This document shows positions 17,561-24,668 of a stretch of DNA of 24,668 bases, one piece after another. The stretch comes from Planctomycetota bacterium. GTDB taxonomy: Bacteria; Planctomycetota; PUPC01; JACPCR01. Both the position numbers and the translations under genes were made by a program. The DNA is taken from positions 1-24,668 of the forward strand of contig JASLXP010000453.1 of assembly GCA_030740295.1 (NCBI GenBank). The letters run 5' to 3'. The notes beneath the pieces were generated by a model. It had not been told where the DNA came from, did not search any database, and saw nothing but the letters and a program-made list of their open reading frames with translations. The first letter of the stretch is position 1, and each line of letters starts with the position of its first letter.

Positions 17561-19768
17561 TCAATCACTTAATTGTTTCTTTAATGCCGCTACATCCGTC
17601 ACCGGCAATTTGCATGCGTAATTCTGGCACACATAAGCGGTAGCTTTGCCCTGCTTGAGTGTCTTACCGGCGAGGAGAGGAAATCGATCTTCAAGTTTCT
17701 TGGCACCAGCATGGCAGGGATCTAAAAACGCTATCACCTTGTTTGGCAAATAAAGACCATGAATCGCATTCAGTAATCCTCTGGCATCGTCCGAATCCAG
17801 TTTGCCAACGAGTGCGATTTCTTTCGGGGTGGATAAGTAGAAATCAGCGGCACATATCATGGTTGTGAATCCGCGGGGGGAATACCCCATCATCTGCCCA
17901 AACGAATGAATAGTTCGTTCAGCCTTTGCACGATAGTTCTTGTTGTCTGTGAAATATGACAGGCGAAGCAGATTCCAGACGGCGACCGAATTGCCTGAAG
18001 GAATCGCGCCTTCATATGGCTTTTTCGAACGTGTAATAAGTTTTTCGTGGTCATCAGAGGTAAAATAAAAACCTGCATCTTTTTCATCCCAGAAGTGCTT
18101 CAAAAGAGTTGCGTTGAGTGAAAAAGCCGAATCCAGATAGTCCAGCTTGAAGGTGGCCTCATAGAGCGTAATTAAAGCCTCGATGGTGTATGCATAATCG
18201 TCCAGATACGCATTAAGCTTGCTTTCACCGGCCCGGTAAGTTACGAGCAGTCGATTGCCCCTTCGCTGTTTTTCCATGAGGAACTTCATGGCTCGTTCGG
18301 CGGCGGCGAGATAACGCTTGTCGCCAAGCACCTGGTATCCCTTTGCGAGCGACCGAATCATCAAGGCATTCCAGGCAGTGAGTATTTTATCGTCGAGGAA
18401 GGGCCACTCGCGTTTTATGCGCACGGCCAACAGCTTCTTTTTGCATGCCTCACGTTTGGCCTCGGCATCTTCCAGCGACATGCCATGCTTTTTTGCGGCC
18501 TGCTCAAGGGGCATCCTGATGTTGAGGATATTGTGCCCCTCAAAGTTACCGCCCTCTGTCACGCCATAGTGGTCGATGATAAATTCGGTATCGTTCCCAA
18601 GAATTTTCTTCATTTCTTCTACTGACCAAATATAAAAAAGTCCCTCTTCGCCTTCACTGTCCGCATCCAATGCGGAGTAAAAACCACCTGTCTCCTTATC
18701 CTTCATTTCCCGCAAAACCCACTCGAAAACCTCTACCGCGATACGGCGATATAGTGGCTTCTTTGTGGCCTGATAGGCATCCAGATAAATGGAAGATAGT
18801 TGTGCGTTGTCATACAGCATTTTTTCAAAGTGCGGCACGAGCCATCGCGCATCGACCGAATAACGATGGAACCCTCCACCAACCTGGTCATACATCCCGC
18901 CGTAAGCCATTTTTTTCAAAGTGTGCTCGACCATGTGCAATTGCTTTTCATCATTTGTGCGTGAATACTCACGCAGGATCACCTGAAGCGTCATACTTGG
19001 CGGGAATTTAGGGGCACGGCCAAATCCACCTTGCACCGGATCGAAAGTCCTTTGAAAATGCGCAACGGCATCTTTTACCAGTTCGGGCTTTAGTTTTCCT
19101 TCTCCAGCATTCACCTTGCTTTGCCTTCGAATGGCATCTGTGAGCCGCTGCGCGTCTTCGCTGATTTTCTCCTTCTTCTCTTTCCAGACCTTGGCCACAT
19201 TAGTGACCAGCATCATTAAATGTTTTTTGGGGAAATAAGTGCCTGCATAGAAAGGGCGACCGTCCGGCATTAGAAAAACACTGTTAGGCCAGCCACCTCG
19301 GCGACTAATCAATTGGGTTGCATTCATGTAGATCTCATCTACATCCGGCCGCTCTTCCCGGTCTACCTTGATGCATACAAAGAACTCGTTTAAGAGTTTG
19401 CCCACTTCTTCGGTTTCAAAGCTCTCACGCTCCATCACGTGGCACCAGTGACAGGCGGAATACCCCACGCTCAGAAAAACCGGCTTGTTCTCTTTTTTCG
19501 CTTTGTCAAAAGCAGCCTTTCCCCACGGATACCAATCCACTGGGTTACCCGCGTGCTGCAGCAGGTACGGGCTGCGCTCGAAAACCAACCGGTTGTATTC
19601 CTTGCCTCCATCCGCGGGAAGCTTCTTGATTTCCTCCGGAGGCGGGATCGGTTTTCGCCGGTGTTTCTTATGGGCCTCTTCTGATTGGCATTGTGTTATG
19701 CCGCCCACAAGAGCCAGAATGGCGAAGCCGCAGATGAGAGATGTAGATCGAGCAGTCAGAAAATGCAT
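17561..19768 (-). CDS. YyaL/DUF255 thioredoxin-fold and six-hairpin protein
   Basis: 735-residue member of the YyaL/SSP411 (spermatogenesis-associated 20-like) family: an N-terminal thioredoxin-like DUF255 domain joined to an (alpha/alpha)6 six-hairpin domain. The DUF255 landmarks are [20 protein letters not shown] and the redox-like motif Cys106-H-W-Cys109 ([10 protein letters not shown]), followed by [10 protein letters not shown] and [23 protein letters not shown]. Then come [35 protein letters not shown] and [14 protein letters not shown] hydrophobic leader (residues 8-25) ending near Cys27 suggests secretion or a poor lipobox (GITQC). An in-frame upstream start at 19861 exists, but the ATG at 19768 has GGAGG four bases away and opens the leader. 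Biochemical role uncertain; the fold suggests a sugar or redox function. Confidence 0.92.
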   Translation of the reverse strand: MHFLTARSTSLICGFAILALVGGITQCQSEEAHKKHRRKPIPPPEEIKKLPADGGKEYNRLVFERSPYLLQHAGNPVDWYPWGKAAFDKAKKENKPVFLSVGYSACHWCHVMERESFETEEVGKLLNEFFVCIKVDREERPDVDEIYMNATQLISRRGGWPNSVFLMPDGRPFYAGTYFPKKHLMMLVTNVAKVWKEKKEKISEDAQRLTDAIRRQSKVNAGEGKLKPELVKDAVAHFQRTFDPVQGGFGRAPKFPPSMTLQVILREYSRTNDEKQLHMVEHTLKKMAYGGMYDQVGGGFHRYSVDARWLVPHFEKMLYDNAQLSSIYLDAYQATKKPLYRRIAVEVFEWVLREMKDKETGGFYSALDADSEGEEGLFYIWSVEEMKKILGNDTEFIIDHYGVTEGGNFEGHNILNIRMPLEQAAKKHGMSLEDAEAKREACKKKLLAVRIKREWPFLDDKILTAWNALMIRSLAKGYQVLGDKRYLAAAERAMKFLMEKQRRGNRLLVTYRAGESKLNAYLDDYAYTIEALITLYEATFKLDYLDSAFSLNATLLKHFWDEKDAGFYFTSDDHEKLITRSKKPYEGAIPSGNSVAVWNLLRLSYFTDNKNYRAKAERTIHSFGQMMGYSPRGFTTMICAADFYLSTPKEIALVGKLDSDDARGLLNAIHGLYLPNKVIAFLDPCHAGAKKLEDRFPLLAGKTLKQGKATAYVCQNYACKLPVTDVAALKKQLSD

Positions 19769-19772
19769 GGTT

Positions 19773-19777
19773 CCTCC
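19773..19777 (-). promoter_or_regulatory. Shine-Dalgarno sequence of the YyaL-like gene
   Basis: GGAGG on the minus strand lies 4 bases before the ATG at 19768. It is the reason for preferring this start to the upstream start at 19861, which would add 31 polar residues before the leader. Confidence 0.75.
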
Positions 19778-19879
19778 GGATGCTGTTCGGTGAGCCCCAT
19801 CATGGTAGTTACCTTCCTGGATAACAAGCCGGGGGCTTCGATTAACCGTGACAGGATTCACCAGAATTCTTGACAGCGT

Positions 19880-20971
19880 CTAATCGACTGCCATCACTTC
19901 TTTCATCAATTTTGCTGCGGACAGCCCTTCCTCTTCCCAGTTAATCGCAGCCATCTTTTTTCTCGCGACCGGGCTCATCGGCATCCTCCAGCGGTCTGCG
20001 AAAACAGGCGACAGATCTTCCTTCGCCGCGCACGATGCTGCGACCATCCAGATGAGGCTCTGTTTGATCGCGTCTTCCTTTGTTTTGGGTGGGACGGGCT
20101 CACATCCGGCCAGCTCACGATAGAAACGCTTCAGCCATTCGTTCCCTCCATGGTCACGCCAGAGTTTCAACATGGCCGATGCATAGATGACCGGCTGGTC
20201 AGAAGGGTGGATATGTTTCCCTTTATCATTCTTCAGGCGCGGCGCTTTCTCGCCCAGACCGTCCTTGGTCGTGAATCCTTTCAAGAAGCTCATGTCTGAT
20301 TCGGCGAACTGAGCTTCGGCCAGATCTATTTTCCGACGCAGTTCTTTCTCCGGATCGTGGCACTTCAGAGTGTCCATGCAGACGTAACGCATGAAGACCG
20401 CGAATCCGGTGATAAACAGAGAATGCCGCGGGCCGAATGTATAAAAGTTGCGACCCATCTCATAGAAGTAGTAATGCGGCATCGCCTCGATGTCCCTCTG
20501 CAGCATTTTGTAGTCCTGCCCGTAGAAACCAGCGACTTCGATCCCTGTGGCGCCGATATACCCGCAGCCGATTCCACACGAGAGATTGCCCTTCGGTACG
20601 GCTGCAATGGTTGGCTGGCCAAGCAGATGCTTGAAGGTCCGCGGCCGCTTGCCAGTGAGTCTTGCGTACAACTCCCAGCCGCTGTCGAGGCGCTCGAGCA
20701 TCTTCGTCATGATCTTCCTGTCGAAATCCGAGCCCGCGGTGAGAAACACGATTTCGTTTCCAGACCATGGCGTCAGATGTGGATCGACTTTGTTTTCAGC
20801 CCATCGTTTCGGATAGAAGGCAATCTTGCCGTAATCGACCGGTTTTTCCGGCTCTATCGGCTCCTCTGCGACGAGTGGAGAAACCAGGATCGTCAGGGCG
20901 AAAGCAGCGTGGATGGGACTAAACATGGACGAGCGCCCATTTTTCTGGATCGGGTATATTGAACGAGTCAC
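19880..20971 (-). CDS. Secreted protein of unknown family
   Basis: 363-residue protein (348 if it starts at the ATG at 20926). I do not recognise a named domain. A signal peptide is clear (MFSPIHAAFALTILVSPLVA, internal Met16 onward). The body has a segment HYYFYEMGRNFYTFGPRHSLFITGFAVFMRYVCMD (about residues 176-210), whose spacing recalls the zinc helix of gluzincin peptidases but without HExxH; this resemblance is speculative. A Gly/Cys-rich stretch (NLSCGIGCGYIGATGIEVAG) comes just before. The GTG start at 20971 overlaps the stop of the upstream ATPase gene as GTGA, favouring coupled translation; the ATG at 20926 lacks a clear ribosome-binding site. The YyaL-like gene follows 111 bp downstream. 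Confidence 0.82.
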   Translation of the reverse strand: MTRSIYPIQKNGRSSMFSPIHAAFALTILVSPLVAEEPIEPEKPVDYGKIAFYPKRWAENKVDPHLTPWSGNEIVFLTAGSDFDRKIMTKMLERLDSGWELYARLTGKRPRTFKHLLGQPTIAAVPKGNLSCGIGCGYIGATGIEVAGFYGQDYKMLQRDIEAMPHYYFYEMGRNFYTFGPRHSLFITGFAVFMRYVCMDTLKCHDPEKELRRKIDLAEAQFAESDMSFLKGFTTKDGLGEKAPRLKNDKGKHIHPSDQPVIYASAMLKLWRDHGGNEWLKRFYRELAGCEPVPPKTKEDAIKQSLIWMVAASCAAKEDLSPVFADRWRMPMSPVARKKMAAINWEEEGLSAAKLMKEVMAVD

Positions 20972-21531
20972 GAGACATCCTGAGAAGCCAGGCAGAGCGG
21001 CCTGATGAGCTCCAATGCCTGTTGGGCCCGTTCTTCAGTACTGCCGCGGACTTCATGGATCGGCACTTCGAAGTGCGCAATTGCCTTTTTAATACATCTA
21101 TCGATCCGCGATTGTTTGTCATCCTCCTCTGGTTTCCTCCCGGCTTCCTCGAGGGAAAATTCGACAGGCAAATACAGGTGAAGTTGAAATACCTCCAGGT
21201 AGCACGGCAACAGGATTTCAATCAGTTCACTGACAGACAGAACAGGCTCTGGATCCACAATCGTGTAAGCCAGGAAATCGAGCAAAGTCCGATCGTAGAG
21301 GCAGCAGGCGCATTCATACCGGGTCAGTCTTTCAAAGTGTTCAACCAGTAAGCCCTGGTAAAGCGCCTCTTTTCCGCGCCGCTGAAATTCATCCCGGAGC
21401 ATCTGGTATGGCTCAAGAGCGACCTCAACGCTCATTCCTTCTGCTTTCAGGATGCGGTGGACCTCGTTAACCAATGTAGTTTTGCCGACGCCGTGCGCGC
21501 CGCTGACAGCTACGCGGAGAAGTTTGAGCAT
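20968..21531 (-). CDS. P-loop ATPase / nucleotide-kinase-like protein (AAA_28 type)
   Basis: 187-residue single-domain P-loop protein. Walker A is GAHGVGKTT (11-19) and the DR[ST] motif of small kinases is at Asp80-Arg81-Thr82 (YDRTLLDFLAY). A Lys/Arg-rich lid-like segment follows (GRKPEEDDKQSRID, 131-144), and the C-terminus has the usual helix of thymidylate-kinase-like folds. AAA_28 proteins resemble the NadR kinase domain; the substrate cannot be told from sequence. It is the first gene of the six-gene minus-strand cluster, and the promoter must lie in or beside the repeat array upstream. An AGAGGA sequence occurs about 13 bases before the ATG, rather far for a ribosome-binding site. Confidence 0.9.
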   Translation of the reverse strand: MLKLLRVAVSGAHGVGKTTLVNEVHRILKAEGMSVEVALEPYQMLRDEFQRRGKEALYQGLLVEHFERLTRYECACCLYDRTLLDFLAYTIVDPEPVLSVSELIEILLPCYLEVFQLHLYLPVEFSLEEAGRKPEEDDKQSRIDRCIKKAIAHFEVPIHEVRGSTEERAQQALELIRPLCLASQDVS

Positions 21532-21609
21532 GGGTTAGTCCAGTTCCTCTGATCGTGGTTTGGAGCAGCTTGCCTGTTATATAAAAACAACTGGATGGTG
21601 GCACTGCAC

Positions 21610-21988
21610 TACATCGTGGTCTTGGCGCTCCGCGACAAGATTGCATTCCAGAGCTGCCACGGAGTGTCAGCACTACGTAGTCTTGGCGCTCCGCGACAAG
21701 GTCTGTCTTTCGAGCTGCCACGGAGTGTCAGCACTACGTTGTAGTCTTGGCGCTCCGCGACAAGTCTGGCTTTTCAGAGCTGCCGCGGAGCGTCAGCACT
21801 ACTGAAGAAAGCTGCCACGGACTGTCAGCACTACGTAGTCTTGGCGCTCCGCGACAAGTCTGGTTTTCAAAGCTGCCACGGAGTGTCAGCACTACATCGT
21901 AGTTTTGGCGCTCCGCGACAAGTCTGGCTTTCAGAGCTGCCGCGGAGCGTCAGCACTACAGATCTGCCGCGGAGTGTCAGAACTACAC
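21610..21988. repeat. REP/BIME-like cluster of 12 imperfect palindromes
   Basis: Twelve 19-base imperfect palindromes in mixed orientation. Five are type A (CTTGGCGCTCCGCGACAAG, at 21621, 21682, 21746, 21840 and, with a T at its first base, 21904). Seven are type B (GCTGCCACGGAGTGTCAGC and variants, at 21653, 21714, 21779, 21811, 21872, 21936 and 21963). Each folds into a 7-bp stem with one central mismatch and a 3-base loop (TCC in A, GGA in B). Each A is preceded by GTAGT (GTGGT in the first) and each B is followed by ACTAC, so every element carries the same GTAG-type foot 5' of its hairpin on its own strand. A and B arms also pair with each other. This is the architecture of REP elements in BIME clusters; no RAYT transposase gene is in the window. 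Confidence 0.85.
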
Positions 21989-22225
21989 AAGAAAGCAGCC
22001 TGCCTGCCTCGGCCACCCGATACAGTTCCGGTCATTGCCCCATCACCATGCCCATCCGCCTATCCACTTGGTCTGCATACACTTAAGAACTTGAATGCAA
22101 AACTTCCCACAGAAAGTGAAGTTTCGGCTTAAAGATAGTTCCATTTTCCGAACATATTGATGCTACACGGTCTGACCACATCTCTATTCCCAGCGCGGAT
22201 GGTCTGGCCAGGGAATTCAATAAGG

Positions 22226-22250
22226 GGCTGTCATCTAGGCTTTGACAGCC
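22226..22250. repeat. 8-bp inverted repeat upstream of the surface-protein gene
   Basis: GGCTGTCA (22226-22233) and TGACAGCC (22243-22250) are exact complements around a 9-base loop. No T tract follows on the plus strand. It could be an operator-like palindrome or an RNA hairpin; nothing in the sequence decides which. Confidence 0.5.
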
Positions 22251-22357
22251 ACCAGAGAAGCTTGCGGAACTCTCCACAGCGCCCTTCTCAATGCTGTGGG
22301 CCGAAGCGGCATCTGTATTTCAATTCCCGGCACATATTGACCGGATTTCTCAGTAAT

Positions 22358-22379
22358 TGAGCTCAATCGTTTGAGCTCA
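22358..22379. repeat. Repeated TGAGCTCA palindrome forming a 9-bp hairpin
   Basis: TGAGCTCAA (22358-22366) and TTGAGCTCA (22371-22379) form a perfect 9-bp stem with the loop TCGT. Each arm contains the 8-base palindrome TGAGCTCA, the two centres being 14 bases apart. This could be a terminator stem, though without a T run, or paired protein-binding half-sites about 120 bases before the downstream start codon. Confidence 0.55.
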
Positions 22380-22499
22380 GATTCTGTCAGGTCCCAAAAA
22401 GAGCCTGAGTTGACGGTTCTTTGATCCACGGCCGCCCATCAGCAGTTGGACGGACGGCGAGAACTCAGACTCATCCACTACTCCAATGCGGAGTCGAAG

Positions 22500-24668
22500 A
22501 TGTCACTAGGAGCAATCCCATATAGCGATTCAGCCCAACTCCAGGGTGGGGTCCGTAACCATCGTGCCATTCTGAATAACGTCCAGGCCGACGCGCTTCG
22601 CTCCGCGTCCCAGGACCAGACCACCAGCCAGGCGGCACGGGCCTTTAGCGGCTCAAACGTCACCAATTCTCAGACCCAGACGGCCAGCCTCGCCCAGACC
22701 GCGACGGCCACCAATATCAAGGGCGTCCAGATCGATGCGGTCACCGGCACCAATGCCAATGCGAATGGGTTCAACCACAACTTTCTCGAAGGATTCCTCA
22801 CTGGCATCGAGGTCACCGACCATCTGGCCCGGGCAAGTGCGAACGTGGCCCAGAACCAGGGCGGAGACCAGTCCGGCCAGACCCGGTTCAGGGATGCCGA
22901 CGGCAATTTCGGCACGGCCCAGAATACGCTCACACAGAATGTATCCGCGGACCAGCAGTTCGATGTGGACGCGGTCCAATCCAACGCGGTCCTCATCGGC
23001 AATGGCGACGTGGGGGACGCGTTCCACCAGTCTCGCTTCAGGGAAATCGAGGGCTCGTTTAACGGGCTTACTTCGGAAGCACTTTTCACCTCCGGCCAGC
23101 GACAGGGCTCTGCAGCAACGCCTTTCGTACAGGCCGCGCTTGCGGACGGCGGGATTGTCAGCAACGTCCTCAACCAGAACGCTACACTGGACCAGACTAA
23201 CAATAATGTCGACCTGCTTGGCGGATTCACGTTTGGCGGCAATCTCTCCGGCCCGCTGGCCCCTAGGACCGCGAGGTTCATTATCCACCAGGACGACCTG
23301 GTTACGCGCAACCAGTCCGCGGCCTCCCAGGAACAGGCCATCCGCCAGGATTCCGGCGGTGGGGTGGGATCGGTCACAGAGAACGGAGGCGCCGCGAACA
23401 ATACAGGTACTTCCAGTCTCTCCAACGACGAGAGCACTGCGGTTACCAACAGTATCTCGGCCGCTGTTGTCAGCGGCGGTGTTCTGGCCATTACAAATAA
23501 CGCGGTCCAGGCCGGCCAGGCGGGGGCCGCGGTGGGCGTGTTGACTCATCCGCCTTCGGCCGTCGGTAACGTTACCTGGTCGATTGTCCAGGACCCCACA
23601 GGCAAGTTTGAGATTGTGGTAAACTCCCCGGCCACGTTGAAGCTGCAGGAAGGCCAGTCCCTGAGCGTGGATGACGGGCCCACCGTCACTGTCACCGTTC
23701 AGGCGGTGGACGAATTGGGCACGACCTTCAACCAGGAATTCACGGTCACCATCACGGCCCCGACGAACTCCGCGCCGACGGATATCAGCCTGAGCAGTTC
23801 GACAGCCGGTGAAAATGCTGCCGGTCTGGCTATCGGTACACTCTCCGCGACGGATCCGGACTCCGGTGACAGCCACACCTTCGCCCTTGACAACGACCCG
23901 AGCGGAAAATTCGAGATCAGCGGCTCTGCCCTGAAGCTCAAAGATAATCAGTCTCTCGATTTTGAGACTGCAACCAGCCACGACGTTCAGATCACCGCCA
24001 CCGACAGCGGCAGCCTGACATTCACCGAAACCATCTCCATCAGCGTGGACGACGTCTTCGATTCGTCCTCGCTCGCTCTCGCCAGCCTGAACGGCACCAC
24101 CGGCTTCCGGCTCGATGGGGTGTCGAGTTCTGACAATTCAGGTGAGTCTGTCAGCAGTGCCGGTGACGTGAACGGTGACGGCTTTGACGACCTCATCGTC
24201 GGGGCGCCGGACGGTGATGATAACAGCTCGGATGCGGGCGAGTCCTACGTGGTCTTTGGGAAGTCTTCCGGATTCAGCTCCGCCATCGACCTCAGCTCAC
24301 TCAACGGCACCACCGGCTTCCGGCTCAATGGGGTATCGAGTTCTGTCGATTCTGGTGAATCTGTAAGCAGTGCCGTTGACGTGAACGGGGACGGCTTTGA
24401 CGACCTCATCGTCGGGGCGCCGGATGGGGATGACAACGGCTCGAACGCGGGCGAGTCCTACGTGGTCTTCGGGAAGTCTTCCGGATTCAGCTCCGCCATC
24501 GACCTCAGCTCACTCGACGGCACTACCGGATTCAAACTCAATGGCATAGACTCTGATGACCATGCCGGTTCTTCGGTCAGCAGTGCCGGTGACGTGAACG
24601 GGGACGGCTTCGAGGACGTGATCATCGGTGCAGGCAATAGCAGCTACTCTACTAACGAGAGCTTCGTG
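22500..24668 (+). CDS. Giant FG-GAP/cadherin surface or secreted protein, C-terminus beyond window
   Basis: The frame is open from ATG 22500 to the last base (723 residues) with no stop. GGAG lies 6 bases before the ATG. There is no signal peptide: the protein opens MSLGAIPYSDSAQLQGG. Residues 1 to about 350 are rich in Gln, Asn, Ala, Ser and Thr with a loose QxxAxxxN/QNxA periodicity and no family I recognise. Cadherin-like beta domains follow at about 355-421 and 423-517 (APTDISLSSSTAGENAAG...TDPDSGD...FALD). Then come integrin-type FG-GAP repeats of 71 residues (530-600, 601-671, 672 onward), each with a calcium loop of the DxNGDGxxD type (DVNGDGFDD at 556) and a LIVGAP strand. Leaderless proteins of this architecture are usually exported by type I secretion through a C-terminal signal, which would lie outside the window (inference). 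Likely role: adhesion or cell surface. Confidence 0.9.
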   Translation, partial: MSLGAIPYSDSAQLQGGVRNHRAILNNVQADALRSASQDQTTSQAARAFSGSNVTNSQTQTASLAQTATATNIKGVQIDAVTGTNANANGFNHNFLEGFLTGIEVTDHLARASANVAQNQGGDQSGQTRFRDADGNFGTAQNTLTQNVSADQQFDVDAVQSNAVLIGNGDVGDAFHQSRFREIEGSFNGLTSEALFTSGQRQGSAATPFVQAALADGGIVSNVLNQNATLDQTNNNVDLLGGFTFGGNLSGPLAPRTARFIIHQDDLVTRNQSAASQEQAIRQDSGGGVGSVTENGGAANNTGTSSLSNDESTAVTNSISAAVVSGGVLAITNNAVQAGQAGAAVGVLTHPPSAVGNVTWSIVQDPTGKFEIVVNSPATLKLQEGQSLSVDDGPTVTVTVQAVDELGTTFNQEFTVTITAPTNSAPTDISLSSSTAGENAAGLAIGTLSATDPDSGDSHTFALDNDPSGKFEISGSALKLKDNQSLDFETATSHDVQITATDSGSLTFTETISISVDDVFDSSSLALASLNGTTGFRLDGVSSSDNSGESVSSAGDVNGDGFDDLIVGAPDGDDNSSDAGESYVVFGKSSGFSSAIDLSSLNGTTGFRLNGVSSSVDSGESVSSAVDVNGDGFDDLIVGAPDGDDNGSNAGESYVVFGKSSGFSSAIDLSSLDGTTGFKLNGIDSDDHAGSSVSSAGDVNGDGFEDVIIGAGNSSYSTNESFV
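24087..24668 (+). repeat. 213-bp tandem repeats encoding FG-GAP units
   Basis: Units start at 24087, 24300 and 24513 (the third is cut by the window end), exactly 213 bases or 71 codons apart. Units 1 and 2 are almost identical at DNA level, including synonymous positions, which points to recent duplication or gene conversion. Unit 3 diverges more after the aspartate loop. Confidence 0.9.

Larger units (their letters stand above)
21989..22499. other. Non-coding region upstream of the giant surface-protein gene
   Basis: About 510 bases with only short ORFs (62-67 codons) lacking any family feature. It holds two clear hairpins (22226-22250 and 22358-22379) and should contain the promoter of the plus-strand surface-protein gene. 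A TTGACG at 22410-22415 could be a -35 box, but no matching -10 is visible, so no promoter is called. Confidence 0.5.

Noticed and set aside
21610..21988. Possible CRISPR array
   Set aside because: The repeats are short imperfect palindromes in both orientations with conserved, not unique, intervening bases, and no cas gene is present. REP/BIME-like elements fit better.
22410..22440. TTGACG as a -35 promoter box
   Set aside because: At the correct spacing the sequence is GC-rich (CGCCCA) with no -10 resemblance.
22653..23981. 442-codon open frame on the minus strand opposite the surface-protein gene
   Set aside because: The plus frame in the same region gives cadherin and FG-GAP motifs and has a ribosome-binding site. 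The minus frame gives no recognisable protein and is open because of biased codon use on the other strand.

Overview
The window looks like bacterial chromosome from the PVC group, most likely a planctomycete. This is inferred from gene content: a sulfatase, a GldG/DUF4340 ABC cluster, a YyaL-type thioredoxin-fold protein, a DUF4432 epimerase-like protein and a giant FG-GAP/cadherin surface protein without a signal peptide. No rRNA, tRNA, CRISPR array or transposase gene was seen.

Left part (1-9991, all minus strand). Read in transcription order, an ABC ATPase (9991-8927), an ABC-2 permease (8869-8075), a giant GldG-like membrane protein (8069-4215) and a five-module DUF4340 protein (4100-1659) form a GldA/GldF/GldG-type export or envelope-remodelling system. 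A hairpin-rich gap and a minisatellite then precede an HtrA/DegP-like periplasmic protease that runs off the left edge. The GldG-like protein is two complete GldG modules fused head to tail. Simple-sequence repeats sit directly upstream of both the permease and the protease.

Middle (10008-14072). A single-domain response regulator, groES and groEL run on the minus strand, with no CIRCE operator seen. A plus-strand gene for a zinc-ribbon membrane protein of unknown function follows.

Right-middle (14089-21531, minus strand). Six co-directional genes are tightly packed: a P-loop nucleotide-kinase-like ATPase, a secreted protein of unknown family (GTGA overlap), a YyaL/DUF255 protein, an RfbD-like dTDP-4-dehydrorhamnose reductase (3 bp gap), a DUF4432 protein, and a sulfatase (TGATG overlap). 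The mix suggests carbohydrate or sulfated-glycan metabolism, but a common pathway is not proven.

Right end (21540-24668). A cluster of twelve 19-nt imperfect palindromes in mixed orientation, each with a GTAG-type foot, has the architecture of REP/BIME elements. After about 500 bp of non-coding DNA, a plus-strand gene encodes a large, apparently leaderless Q/N-rich protein with cadherin-like domains and 71-residue FG-GAP repeats that continues past the window.

The most unusual points are the tandem GldG fusion, the REP-like array with compensatory base changes, the heptamer repeat occupying the permease ribosome-binding region, and the absence of a normal start codon in front of the HtrA signal peptide.
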